Assembly (NCBI GenBank): GCA_965200685.1
Contig: OZ241379.1
Span: 3,720,001-3,784,000 of the forward strand
Direction of reading: 5' to 3'
Length of the DNA stretch: 64,000 nucleotides
DNA from: Bin5 sp965200685
GTDB lineage: Bacteria; Chloroflexota; Anaerolineae; Caldilineales; Caldilineaceae
Shown here: piece after piece, positions 54,518-63,707 of the stretch
Numbering within the stretch: the first letter of the stretch is position 1
How the letters are laid out: every line of letters starts with the position of its first letter
Made by a program: the position numbers and the translations under genes
The notes under the pieces: generated by a model
Seen by the model: the letters and a program-made list of their open reading frames with translations, nothing else
Databases searched by the model: none
Told to the model about the DNA's origin: nothing

Positions 54518-56263
54518 ATGTCAATTGCAAGGAAGTCCGCTGGAGTATCCATTGCCTTAGTCGTGCTGGTATGGTTGCTTGTCGCCTGTACCGCGCCGGC
54601 AGACACCACAGAGGCACCAGAAGCAACCGCGGAAGTTGTCCAAGAGGAAAGTGCAGCGGAGGAGACTGCGGCAGAGCCTGCGGAACCGTGGTGGGATCCT
54701 GCAGATCTCGATAGCACCCATATGCACATCTGTACTGAATCGCCGCCACAATACGGTGGAGAAGTGGTTGTTGCTGGTGGAGCCGGTGCCATGAGTGGTA
54801 GCAACTGGTTCATCTATGCAGCACATGATGACTATATCTGGAACCAGTTGGTTGACCGGGACACGGATGCAGTCACGATTCATCCCGATCTGGCCGCAAG
54901 TTGGGAGATTTCCGACGATGGCCTGACCTACACCTTCCACCTACGCAATGATGTCCGCTTCCATGATGGGGAGCCGCTGACAGCCGAAGATGTCAAGTTC
55001 TCCTTAGAAATGTTTTTCCATCCAGATACAGGTGCCTCCCATGGCCGTACAGCAGGGCTGGATCAGTTGCTCGGGGCCGTGGCCTTTGAAAGCGGTGAGG
55101 CGGATGAGATCGCCGGCATCAAAGTGCTGGATGACTATACAGTTGAGTTGACATTGGAGAAACCGAGAGGCAGTGTCCTCAGCAACCTGGCTTCATTCAA
55201 CATCTGGCCAAGACATCTGCTGGCAGATATCCCCTTCGCTGATTTGGGTGATTCGGACTATGCGGTCAGAAATCCGGTTGGCTCTGGGCCGTTCATGATG
55301 GGCGATTTTGAGCCTGATCAGTTCTACATTCTGGAAGCCAATGAGGACTACTACGATGGCCGGCCGTACCTCGACCGCATCATCTTCCGCATTGGCCTGA
55401 CAGGTGCAACCGCGTTTGCCGCGCTTGAGAACGGTGAGATTCATATGGCCGGGCGGGTGACAGCCGTGGAATATGAACGCTATCACGACAACCCTGCCAT
55501 TGTCTTGCTTGGCGGGCGGCTCGGTGGCGGCATGACAGTCTGGCCCAATCAGAACAAGCCGTTATGGCAGGACGCCCGTATACGGCAAGCCCTTCTCTAT
55601 GCACTGGACCGGGAAGCCATGGCCGATGCCTACTACGGCGACTTGGCTGATGTTCTCCACCTAAGGCTCACCAATCCCGAATTTGTCAGCCCGAATATCA
55701 CCATCTACGAGTATAACCCGGATAAGGCGCAGGAGCTGTTGGCAGAAGCCGGCTGGGATCCCGACCAAGAGGTGGACTTCGTCACCTATTACCAGGATGA
55801 CCAGAACAAGCGGATCCATGCTGCCATGCAGCAGTATTGGAACGAGGTGGGGATCAAGGTGAACCTTGTCTACCTAGATGGCCCGGCTTGGGTAGCCAGA
55901 GTGTATGACAATGACGACTTTGACATGTCCTATGGTTGCTGTGGCTGGTTCAACCCGGATCAACTGCGGCTCTCCCTCGGTTGTGACCGCAACTGGCCGG
56001 CAGGACGCAACGTGGGCCATTATTGCAACGAAGAGTTTGACCAATTGTCCGAAGCTGCTATGTCTGAACCTGATCCGGCAAAACGGCAGGAGTTGGTGCA
56101 TCAGGCCACAGAGATTCTCACAGCAGAAGCAGGAGAGATTCCTGTGTTCTGGCCGACCCGTTTCTCCGCGTTCAGTGCAGATGTATGTAACAACATCTAT
56201 CGACAGTTGGATGAACCCTTTGCCGAGCGTTACCCGGCGAAGTGGTATCTGGCTGGAGAATAA
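54518..56263 (+). CDS. Family-5 solute-binding lipoprotein
   Basis: This 581-residue lipoprotein has lipobox LLVAC, then an acidic/Ala tether (APADTTEAPEATAE). The family-5 core has RFHDGEPLTAEDVKFSLEM and RQALLYALDREAMADAYYG, close to peptide/oligosaccharide-type members. AAGGAGG ends 5 bp before ATG 54518, ruling out the upstream start at 54476. It begins the third family-5 importer operon, which has two permeases and no ATPases. Confidence 0.9.
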   Translation: MSIARKSAGVSIALVVLVWLLVACTAPADTTEAPEATAEVVQEESAAEETAAEPAEPWWDPADLDSTHMHICTESPPQYGGEVVVAGGAGAMSGSNWFIYAAHDDYIWNQLVDRDTDAVTIHPDLAASWEISDDGLTYTFHLRNDVRFHDGEPLTAEDVKFSLEMFFHPDTGASHGRTAGLDQLLGAVAFESGEADEIAGIKVLDDYTVELTLEKPRGSVLSNLASFNIWPRHLLADIPFADLGDSDYAVRNPVGSGPFMMGDFEPDQFYILEANEDYYDGRPYLDRIIFRIGLTGATAFAALENGEIHMAGRVTAVEYERYHDNPAIVLLGGRLGGGMTVWPNQNKPLWQDARIRQALLYALDREAMADAYYGDLADVLHLRLTNPEFVSPNITIYEYNPDKAQELLAEAGWDPDQEVDFVTYYQDDQNKRIHAAMQQYWNEVGIKVNLVYLDGPAWVARVYDNDDFDMSYGCCGWFNPDQLRLSLGCDRNWPAGRNVGHYCNEEFDQLSEAAMSEPDPAKRQELVHQATEILTAEAGEIPVFWPTRFSAFSADVCNNIYRQLDEPFAERYPAKWYLAGE

Positions 56264-56266
56264 CTG

Positions 56267-56305
56267 CAGTGGCGAGGGGTCCGGGCCTGCAGGCTCAGGC
56301 CACTG
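56267..56305. repeat. Hairpin-forming repeat after a binding-protein gene
   Basis: CAGTGGC (56267-56273) pairs with GCCACTG (56299-56305). Inside the loop is the 10-bp palindrome GCCTGCAGGC. It lies directly downstream of the binding-protein stop. Confidence 0.65.
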
Positions 56306-56345
56306 GGGGATTCTTGGCACAGGTCTCTGACCACTGGAATTCGCG

Positions 56346-57329
56346 ATGAATAGATACATCCTGCGCCGTATTGTGCAGATGCTGCCGGTTCTGTTCGGCA
56401 TTACGATCATAACCTTCACCTTTACCGACTTGGCCCCGGGTGATGCAGTTGCGTCAATGATCCTGATGAACCCGGATACAGGTGTGGGTGGCGATGAAGG
56501 GTCCAACGTAGATGCTCTGCGAAAGAAGTACGGGTTGGACGGACCTGCCCATGTTCGTTATGTTCAATGGATGGGTGGTCTCTTGCGCGGGAATTTGGGC
56601 GTGCGTATCCTGAGTCGGGTTCCGGTCGCCGAAGCGATTGCCAAGCGTCTGCCGGCCACCTTGCAACTGATGGCCGCAGCCATGCTGCTTTCAATCATGC
56701 TCGGCATTCCCTTGGGGATCTTTTCGGCGTTGAAACAGTACACACCGCCTGACTATGTACTTACGTTTCTGACGTTCATCGGCATTTCCATCCCAGGCTT
56801 CTTTGCGGCCATCGGCGCGATCTATCTGTTCGCCCTACAGTTCGGATGGCTGCCTACCAGCGGGTACTCCACAATTGGCAGAGATTTCGGCTTCTGGGAA
56901 ATGCTTCTGGACCGTTTCCGCTATTTGGCCCTGCCCGCTACCGTCTTGGGTTTGGAGACGACGGCCGGGATTATGCGCTACACCCGTTCCAGTGTACTGG
57001 AGGTGGTGCGGCTGGACTATATTACGGTCGCTCGTAGCAAGGGCCTAGCTGAGAAAGTGGTCATCTTGCGCCATACGCTCCGCAACGCCCTGCTGCCCGT
57101 GATCACTATCATCGGCCTACGCCTCCCCAGCCTCTTCGGTGGTGCCATCATCATTGAAACCATCTTCAACTGGCCTGGGATGGGCATTCTCTATCTAGAT
57201 GGGGTTGAAACCCGGGACTATCCGCTGATTATGGGCATGGTCCTGGTTTCAGCCTTAACCATTGTCGTGAGCAACCTGGTCACAGACCTGACCTATGGGG
57301 CAATCGACCCCCGTATCCGTTACGAGTAA
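56346..57329 (+). CDS. Peptide-type ABC importer permease (DppB-like)
   Basis: This 327-residue membrane protein starts MNRYILRRIVQMLPVLFG, with a first membrane segment at about 10-30, the loop KYGLDGPAHVRYV and a C-terminal permease domain (ARSKGLAEKVVILRHTLRNA). It is the channel partner of the DppC-like protein that follows. CACTGG motifs flank the start; the ribosome site is weak. Confidence 0.92.
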   Translation: MNRYILRRIVQMLPVLFGITIITFTFTDLAPGDAVASMILMNPDTGVGGDEGSNVDALRKKYGLDGPAHVRYVQWMGGLLRGNLGVRILSRVPVAEAIAKRLPATLQLMAAAMLLSIMLGIPLGIFSALKQYTPPDYVLTFLTFIGISIPGFFAAIGAIYLFALQFGWLPTSGYSTIGRDFGFWEMLLDRFRYLALPATVLGLETTAGIMRYTRSSVLEVVRLDYITVARSKGLAEKVVILRHTLRNALLPVITIIGLRLPSLFGGAIIIETIFNWPGMGILYLDGVETRDYPLIMGMVLVSALTIVVSNLVTDLTYGAIDPRIRYE

Positions 57330-57346
57330 CACCGAGGAAGTGCTCT

Positions 57347-58273
57347 ATGAGCGTTGAAGGAAAAGCTGAAGGTCTCCAAGGAGTAACCTCGGCACTTGAC
57401 ATGAGGGAAGGGGGGGCTGCTGGGCAACGACGGCGGGCATGGCACCGTTTTAGCCGGCACAAGTTGGCCCTGGTGAGTACGGTCCTGATGATTGTTTTGA
57501 TCATCATGGCTTTCCCGCTGGCCCCCATCGTGGCCCCAATCCACCCTCACAAGATTCAGATCAGGGAGATCGGTCTGGCTCCTGGGGAGGCTGGCCATCT
57601 GCTGGGCACAGACCTCACTGGGCGGGATGTGTGGAGCCGGGTGGTCTACGGAGGGCGAGTCTCTATGTCCGTGGGTATCGTCGCGGTCTCCCTCTATATC
57701 ACCATAGGCACGATTCTGGGGAGCTTGGCAGGGTACTATGGGGGCTGGGTCGATGCCCTGATTATGCGGATTACTGATACGGTGATGGCCTTCCCCACCC
57801 TCATCATCCTCATTACGATTGTTTCCTTTATTGGGCCGGGGATATTCAACTCCATGCTCGCCATTGGCCTGATCGGCTGGACGGGGGTCGCCCGTCTGGT
57901 GCGTAGCCTGATCCTCTCTATCCGCGAAACAGATTACATCATAGCCGCCCAATCCGTGGGCGTAGAGAAGAAATGGATCATCATCCGCCACATCCTGCCC
58001 AACGTGGTAGCTCCGATTACCGTCGCCTCCAGCTTCGGGATCGCAGCGGCGATCCTGACCGAGGCCGGGCTGAGTTTCCTCGGCCTCGGGGTGCAAGTCC
58101 CTACCCCTAGCTGGGGCAACATGCTCAACGAGGCCCAGAATATTCAGATTATTGAGAATATGCCTTGGTTCTGGCTCCCGCCCGGCCTGATGATCACCCT
58201 CTGTGTGCTGGCGATCAACTTCATCGGCGATGGACTACGGGATGCGCTTGACCCGCGCATGAGCTTGGATTGA
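57347..58273 (+). CDS. Peptide-type ABC importer permease (DppC-like)
   Basis: This 308-residue permease has a basic first segment, a membrane helix (LALVSTVLMIVLIIMAFPL), the GTDLTGRDVWSRV outside motif and the EAA-type loop (AAQSVGVEKKWIIIRH). It is 17 bp downstream of its partner. No ATPase genes follow; the next gene is a PhyH protein, so the transporter must use ATPases from elsewhere, for example those at 40863-43013. Confidence 0.92.
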   Translation: MSVEGKAEGLQGVTSALDMREGGAAGQRRRAWHRFSRHKLALVSTVLMIVLIIMAFPLAPIVAPIHPHKIQIREIGLAPGEAGHLLGTDLTGRDVWSRVVYGGRVSMSVGIVAVSLYITIGTILGSLAGYYGGWVDALIMRITDTVMAFPTLIILITIVSFIGPGIFNSMLAIGLIGWTGVARLVRSLILSIRETDYIIAAQSVGVEKKWIIIRHILPNVVAPITVASSFGIAAAILTEAGLSFLGLGVQVPTPSWGNMLNEAQNIQIIENMPWFWLPPGLMITLCVLAINFIGDGLRDALDPRMSLD

Positions 58274-58321
58274 GGCTAACTGGGAACAGTTACTGGCCAT
58301 TGGCTACTAGAGGACATAGAT

Positions 58322-59083
58322 ATGATTCTGACACAAGAACAAAAATCGACTTTCTGGCGGGATGGCTTTTTGCCCTACCCCACGCTGCTCAATGCCGAAG
58401 AGTTGGCGCAGCTACAGCAGCTTACAGAGGATATCGCCTACGGTCGTGTGCAGGTCCCGCCCGATATCAAAGGGATCCCTGTCTTAGAGAAAGAACCCAG
58501 TGTCGCACGGGGCGAAGTACAGGCCACCAATGCCCTAGACGAGTTGCGTAAAATCAACTTCCCGGCCACAGTCAATGACGTTTTCCTCTCAACCGCCAAG
58601 AACCCGAAAATTGTGGATGTAATCGCCGAACTGTTTGATGACCCTGACATCAAGCTACTTGGGGATCAGATCTTCATGAAACCGCCCGGGCATGGCTCCG
58701 TGAAGGAATATCACCAAGATTCCGCATCATGGCCCTTTCTCATACCGCAAAACCAGATTACCTGTTGGATTGCTCTTGATGCAGCCACCCTTGAAAATGG
58801 ATGCATGCGATGTATTCCCGGCAGTCAGACGTTCGGTCTGCTTCACCCGAAGCATTTGCCACAGCTACTAACAGAGGATATCAAGGCCCAAGAGGTGCCG
58901 GTCCCCTTGCCAGCTGGGGGCTGTCTGTTCTTTCACAGCCTGAACCTACACTATTCCGGGGCCAATACCTCCACACAGCGACGGCGAGCCTGGGCATTGC
59001 ACTATATGATGGCCAAATCAAGAGACTTGAGCACGGCCGATGAAGTCCATGTTGACTACATCTCGGTTCGAGGCAACTCTTAG
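58322..59083 (+). CDS. Phytanoyl-CoA dioxygenase family protein
   Basis: This 253-residue protein has His131/Asp133 (YHQDSASW), His210 (LNLHYSG) and Arg220-222 as the 2-oxoglutarate anchor region. It belongs to the same subgroup as the protein at 60117-60914 (shared EDIAxGR, QxMMKPPG/KPR, WHQDS/YHQDS and CWxALDxAT segments). The gene follows a permease by 48 bp and precedes the small membrane protein gene by 3 bp. Confidence 0.9.
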   Translation: MILTQEQKSTFWRDGFLPYPTLLNAEELAQLQQLTEDIAYGRVQVPPDIKGIPVLEKEPSVARGEVQATNALDELRKINFPATVNDVFLSTAKNPKIVDVIAELFDDPDIKLLGDQIFMKPPGHGSVKEYHQDSASWPFLIPQNQITCWIALDAATLENGCMRCIPGSQTFGLLHPKHLPQLLTEDIKAQEVPVPLPAGGCLFFHSLNLHYSGANTSTQRRRAWALHYMMAKSRDLSTADEVHVDYISVRGNS

Positions 59084-59086
59084 GAT

Positions 59087-59641
59087 ATGTCTGAACGCAT
59101 AGCCGAGAGATCCGTTGCCCTGCCTCGGCTTGCCTATCTGCTTCTGCTTTTCCTGGGGATGATTGCCTGGCTAGCGAGTTGGCGGGATGTCTCCCACTAT
59201 GTCAGTTCGCTCAGAAGTGTCAGCAATCTTGCTCTGGAAATGAGAGAGATTCAATGGATTGACGATGACAATCCCCGGGTCATCCTACAATTCAGGCTGT
59301 ACAATCGGTCGCCGTTAGCGATCCCGCTAATGAGTTACTTCTTTGAGCTGTACCTGAATGGGGAGAGGGTCGGCGCTAGCAACAGTTCTTATCTCGGAAC
59401 AGATCCCGATGTAGATCCTAGTCTTTACAGCCAGGCTTCTACGATTGAACAGACTCTCGCGCCCCAGCAGCATTTGGATCTGGTCTTCCCCTTGTATATC
59501 TATGGGTTTGACCAGAGTAGTCCTGGGCATCAAGAGAGTGCCGAATCCCTGACTTGGTCTGTGCAGGCCGGATTCCGCCTGCTTCATCCCTATGCACGTA
59601 AAGAGAGTTTAGTGTGGTTGCAGGCTCGTTTGCAAGAGTAA
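59087..59641 (+). CDS. Membrane-anchored protein with a predicted beta-sandwich domain
   Basis: This 184-residue protein has an N-terminal membrane helix (LAYLLLLFLGMIAWLAS) and an extracytoplasmic domain with REIQWIDDDNPRVILQFRLY and VGASNSS, reminiscent of LEA14-like or similar folds. I do not claim a family. The start is 3 bp after the PhyH stop and the end is 4 bp before the next small membrane protein gene, so it appears to be part of one transcript. Confidence 0.65.
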   Translation: MSERIAERSVALPRLAYLLLLFLGMIAWLASWRDVSHYVSSLRSVSNLALEMREIQWIDDDNPRVILQFRLYNRSPLAIPLMSYFFELYLNGERVGASNSSYLGTDPDVDPSLYSQASTIEQTLAPQQHLDLVFPLYIYGFDQSSPGHQESAESLTWSVQAGFRLLHPYARKESLVWLQARLQE

Positions 59642-59645
59642 AGCA

Positions 59646-60062
59646 ATGAACCCACGTTTCAAGCAGGGAATGGTAGTCATTGGGGTCGCGGCCATCTTGG
59701 CGTATATGGGGTTGATCTCCCTCTCTGATGTGCGTGACTATGTTGCCTGGCCGCTCAGTCTGCTTGAGCTCAGTATTGCTGCGGCCCTGTGCGGGATCCT
59801 TCTGGCTATGGCTGAGGAAAATGCCATCCGTCTGCTGGCTATGGCTTCCGTTCTGAGCGTTGTGCTCTTTGGCGGCTTCTGGGTGTATGCGTCTTGGGCC
59901 CTGTTGGGCCAACGGATCCCATTTGTCGAACTGCTTCTTTCCGACCTAGTCTTCCTCTATATTATCCAGCGCGCTGCTTTGCTGATCACATCTAGCTTGG
60001 TGTTTGGGCTGTTGGGTGCGGTCTGTGTACAGATATTTTTGCCGAAACACCTGCGCCCATGA
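59646..60062 (+). CDS. Small integral membrane protein, unknown function
   Basis: This 138-residue protein has about four hydrophobic segments (VVIGVAAILAYMGLISL, LLELSIAAALCGILLAM, LLAMASVLSVVLFGGFW, and a C-terminal pair) with short loops and no cysteines or motifs that identify it. It sits between an anchored protein and a PhyH gene in the same direction with short gaps. A membrane partner of the anchored protein is a reasonable guess only. Confidence 0.65.
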   Translation: MNPRFKQGMVVIGVAAILAYMGLISLSDVRDYVAWPLSLLELSIAAALCGILLAMAEENAIRLLAMASVLSVVLFGGFWVYASWALLGQRIPFVELLLSDLVFLYIIQRAALLITSSLVFGLLGAVCVQIFLPKHLRP

Positions 60063-60116
60063 ACGGCAGTGCCTGTCAATGAGAAACGAAACGATTATAC
60101 CCTAAGGAGCCCCACC

Positions 60117-60914
60117 ATGGTCTTGACAGCAAAACAGCAGAAGTTCTTTGAGGAAAACGGCTATTTGCCCTACGGCCGCATCCTGTCGGATGAGGAAATC
60201 CAGGCCCTTTGTCAGCGCAGCGAGGATATCGCAGCAGGACGACGGCCCCACATTCCAGCCCGTTATATCCAGCTTGAAGCCGCCTTCCGCGATGGACAGG
60301 ATACAACTGCACCGCGCATTGATATGATCCGTAAGATGACATATCTCTGCTACCATGATGATCTTTTTGAGGCCGTGGCCCGGAAGGCGGCAATCGTAGA
60401 TGTGATCGAAGATCTCTTGGGCCCGAATATCAAGCTCTATACAGACCAACTCATGATGAAGCCCCGCTTCAATGGCACCGTGACAGATTGGCATCAGGAC
60501 TCGGTAGCTTGGCCCATGTTTGCTCCCCAAAACCATGTGAGCTGTTGGCTGGCCTTGGACGACGCAACTGTTGAGAACGGCTGTATGACCGTGATCCCCG
60601 GCAGCCACAAATGGGGACCGATTGCCAGAGAGTACAAAGAGAGATTCCTGGCCATGCCGCAGCTAACGGACCCGGTTGCAGTGGAGCTCAAAGCAGGCCA
60701 TTGTATGTTCCACCATGGTCTCAACTTTCATCGAACTGGTGCCAACATCACTCCGAATCGCCGTCGTGGCCTAGCCCTCCATTATATCGCTGCTGAGACC
60801 ATGTATCTTGATATTGTGGATGAGGCGCACCGGCTACAGGTTGAAGGCACACCTCGCCGGGAAAAGACGCCCTTTATGCACATTCGTGGCAAGGAGTTCC
60901 CGGGACGGGTCTGA
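60117..60914 (+). CDS. Phytanoyl-CoA dioxygenase family protein
   Basis: This 265-residue protein has His126/Asp128 (DWHQDSVAW), His205 (NFHRTG) and Arg215-217 as the likely anchor. It is related to the protein at 58322-59083 and probably derives from an older duplication. AAGGAG lies 10 bp before ATG 60117; the longer frame from 60069 is disfavoured. Confidence 0.9.
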   Translation: MVLTAKQQKFFEENGYLPYGRILSDEEIQALCQRSEDIAAGRRPHIPARYIQLEAAFRDGQDTTAPRIDMIRKMTYLCYHDDLFEAVARKAAIVDVIEDLLGPNIKLYTDQLMMKPRFNGTVTDWHQDSVAWPMFAPQNHVSCWLALDDATVENGCMTVIPGSHKWGPIAREYKERFLAMPQLTDPVAVELKAGHCMFHHGLNFHRTGANITPNRRRGLALHYIAAETMYLDIVDEAHRLQVEGTPRREKTPFMHIRGKEFPGRV

Positions 60915-61017
60915 ACCCCTGTGATCAGTGAAAACCCAACACCAGAGACCTGCAGTGATGAGCCATAACATGATTTGCGTACAGTGCCTTATGCGAACAC
61001 CAAACTAGGAGTGTTTT

Positions 61018-61872
61018 ATGTCTCACAACATACCAACAGCAACCCTGGGACGCACCGGTCTGGAGGTCACCCGGCTTGGATTTGGGGCCGGGCATCGCCG
61101 GCCGCTGACGGATGCCCAGATGAGCGCGCAGCTCAACGCAGTCTTGGATGCAGGGATCAATTTTCTGGATACGGCCAATGATTACGGCAACAGCGAGGAG
61201 ATGATCGGCAGATTCCTCTCCCATCGTCGGGATGAATTTCTTCTGGCCACCAAGTGCGGATGTCATGCGGATGGACATATCTGGACGCAAGAGAACCTCT
61301 TCCGTGGCTTGCATGAGAGCCTTGCCCGTCTGCAGACCGACTATGTGGATGTCATGCAGCTTCATAACCCGACGGTGACCGAATGTGAAGAAGGAAAGTT
61401 GGTAGAGGCCTTGCAAGAGATGCGCGCCCAGGGTAAAGTGCGCTGGATCGGTATGTCCACCACTCTGCCCCACTTGCCTATCTATCTAAACTGGGATGTC
61501 TTTGACGTCTATCAGATCCCGTACTCTGCCCTTGAACGAGAGCACGAGGCTTGGCTTACCAAGACAGCACAAGCAGATGCCGGTACTATCATTCGCGGTG
61601 GCGTGGCTTTGGGTGACCCCAAGCAAGGGTTGGGGAAAGCGGAGCAATGGCAGGCATTTGCCGCGGCCGGATTGGATGATCTACGGCAGGCGGGAGAGAG
61701 CAGAACATCCTTCATGCTGCGCTTCACCCTGACCCATCCCGATGCCCACACCATCATCGTCGGCACAACCAATCCGGCCCATCTCCACGAAAACGTACAA
61801 GCTGTGTTGGCCGGTCCTCTAGCACCGGATGTTTACACCGAAGCCAAGCGGCGCCTGGATGCACTACAGTGA
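61018..61872 (+). CDS. Aldo-keto reductase
   Basis: This 284-residue protein has the tetrad Asp51, Tyr56 (NFLDTANDYG), Lys79 (LATKC) and His116 (VMQLHN). It reduces a carbonyl or oxidises an alcohol with NAD(P)(H). AGGAGTGTTTT precedes ATG 61018. It is the last clearly catabolic gene of this plus-strand run before the HsdS gene. Confidence 0.88.
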   Translation: MSHNIPTATLGRTGLEVTRLGFGAGHRRPLTDAQMSAQLNAVLDAGINFLDTANDYGNSEEMIGRFLSHRRDEFLLATKCGCHADGHIWTQENLFRGLHESLARLQTDYVDVMQLHNPTVTECEEGKLVEALQEMRAQGKVRWIGMSTTLPHLPIYLNWDVFDVYQIPYSALEREHEAWLTKTAQADAGTIIRGGVALGDPKQGLGKAEQWQAFAAAGLDDLRQAGESRTSFMLRFTLTHPDAHTIIVGTTNPAHLHENVQAVLAGPLAPDVYTEAKRRLDALQ

Positions 61873-61961
61873 TTGCCCCACCTAACAACCAGTTCATCTA
61901 TGTTCTGTTAGATAACAACGCCATCTGTGCGAATGGGAAAGGATGCCCCAAGTAGGGCTAG

Positions 61962-63164
61962 ATGAATTATTCACAAAAGGGTTGGCAATGGATAACGTTA
62001 GAGAATGTTTTGCACACCTTAGAGACCGGTAAACGCCCGAAAGGTGGTGTTTTGCATCAGGATAGTGGAGTACTTAGCATCAGTGCCGAACACATGACCC
62101 CCAGCGGTGGCATCGACACATCTATCGGTCGGTTTGTTCCCGTAGACTTCTATCAGGCTATGAAGAAAGGCAAGGTTCAACCCGGTGACGTGCTGGTTGT
62201 CAAAGATGGGGCCACAACAGGCAAGACAGCTTACGCTGACAATAGTCTGCAGGGGGAACCCCTCGCGGTGAATGAGCATGTATTCATTTGTAGACCGAAC
62301 CGAGATGTGATTAACCCTAGGTTCCTCTTTTATTGGTTATGGAGTGAGGAGGGATGGGCCCAGATACGAACATGCTATCAAGGTTCAACCATAGGGGGAA
62401 TCAATCGCTCATTCATCCAGAAAGTTACAGTACCCCTCCCACCGCTCTGTGAACAGAAGCGCATCGCTGCTCTCCTCAACCAGCAGATGGCCTATGTAGA
62501 GAAGGCGCGCAAGGCGGCCGAGGAGATGCTGGAGGCGGCCCAAGCTTTGCCTGGGGCATTTCTGCGCCAGGTGTTCCCCGCTCATGGTGATGCGCTTCCG
62601 GCCGGCTGGAAGTGGACGAAGCTGAGGGAAATATGTGAAGTGATTCTTGGTCAGTCTCCTCCAAGTTCGACGTATAGAAAGATACCAGAGGGTCTTCCCT
62701 TCTTTCAAGGAAAAACGGATTTTGGGGATATCAGCCCAAATCCGACAACTTGGTGTGTAGAGCCAAAGAAAGTAGCGGAACCTGGTGACATATTGATTTC
62801 GGTGAGAGCCCCTGTAGGTCCCACGAATATCGCAAATACACGATGTTGTATAGGGCGCGGGTTGGCAGTCATAAGGTGCCGGAATGAGGCTGATAGAGAT
62901 TTTGTATTAGCTGGTCTTAAGTTGTATGAATCAGATATATCTGGTATGGGTACTGGTAGTCTATTTAATGCCATAACAGGAAAACAGCTCAAAGAGTTCG
63001 TGTTTCCTCTTCCGCCGCTTACCGAACAGAAGCGCATCGCGACTCTCCTCAACCAGCAGATGGCCTACGTAGAGACGGTCCGCATGTCTGCGCGCGAGCA
63101 ATTGGACGCGATCAACGCGCTGCCGGCCGCCCTACTCCGGCGGGCGTTCGCGGGGAACTGCTGA
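61962..63164 (+). CDS. hsdS: Type I restriction-modification specificity subunit (HsdS), orphan
   Basis: This 400-residue protein has the two target-recognition-domain plan of HsdS: an N-terminal recognition domain, a central helical spacer (QKRIAALLNQQMAYVEKAR), a second recognition domain and a final helical spacer (QKRIATLLNQQMAYVETVR). HsdS directs a methylase/restriction complex to a bipartite DNA site. No hsdM or hsdR gene is in the window, so it must partner with subunits encoded elsewhere or be solitary. The two conserved spacers share close DNA sequence, which allows domain swapping. The start is ATG 61962 with a weak site. Confidence 0.85.
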   Translation: MNYSQKGWQWITLENVLHTLETGKRPKGGVLHQDSGVLSISAEHMTPSGGIDTSIGRFVPVDFYQAMKKGKVQPGDVLVVKDGATTGKTAYADNSLQGEPLAVNEHVFICRPNRDVINPRFLFYWLWSEEGWAQIRTCYQGSTIGGINRSFIQKVTVPLPPLCEQKRIAALLNQQMAYVEKARKAAEEMLEAAQALPGAFLRQVFPAHGDALPAGWKWTKLREICEVILGQSPPSSTYRKIPEGLPFFQGKTDFGDISPNPTTWCVEPKKVAEPGDILISVRAPVGPTNIANTRCCIGRGLAVIRCRNEADRDFVLAGLKLYESDISGMGTGSLFNAITGKQLKEFVFPLPPLTEQKRIATLLNQQMAYVETVRMSAREQLDAINALPAALLRRAFAGNC

Positions 63165-63209
63165 TGTTCCTGTCACCGCTGTAACGCGAGAACCACTTGG
63201 GAAAAGAGA

Positions 63210-63707
63210 ATGAACATTCGCCCCTATCGTCCCTCAGACTTGGAGATACTCAAGGAGATCACGGCTATCTGTTTTCAAGGAGTCTGTATTGACCAGAATA
63301 TTGAAGAGTGCTATGGGCTGATCAATGGGAGAGATTGGCGTTGGCGCAAGAAACGTCATATTGACGCTGATGTGGCCGCCCATGCTGCGGGCATTCTTGT
63401 CGCCGAAGAGGAGGGACAGGTCGTCGGCTATATCAGCACGCGGGTTGACCCGCACACGAAGATCGGCGGCATCCCCAACTATGCTGTCTTGCCCGCATAC
63501 CAGAAACAGGGGATTGGCCGCCAGCTATTGGAGGCGGCGGTCGCCGATTTGGCCGCCGCAGGAATGGAGTACGTCAGAATTGAAACCCTGGCTCAAAATC
63601 AGGTGGGGACGCATTTCTACCCCCAATTCGGCTTCCAAGAAGTGGCTAGGCAGGTTCACTATATCATGCCGATTGGGGAAACAGACCCCGTTGCCGCTGA
63701 ACAGTGA
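63210..63707 (+). CDS. GNAT-family N-acetyltransferase
   Basis: This 165-residue protein has the acetyl-CoA loop QKQGIGRQLL (Arg/Gln-x-x-Gly-x-Gly/Ala form) near residues 97-106 and a preceding strand NYAVLPAY. It transfers an acetyl group from acetyl-CoA to an amine; the acceptor is unknown. It follows the HsdS gene by 45 bp. Confidence 0.85.
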   Translation: MNIRPYRPSDLEILKEITAICFQGVCIDQNIEECYGLINGRDWRWRKKRHIDADVAAHAAGILVAEEEGQVVGYISTRVDPHTKIGGIPNYAVLPAYQKQGIGRQLLEAAVADLAAAGMEYVRIETLAQNQVGTHFYPQFGFQEVARQVHYIMPIGETDPVAAEQ

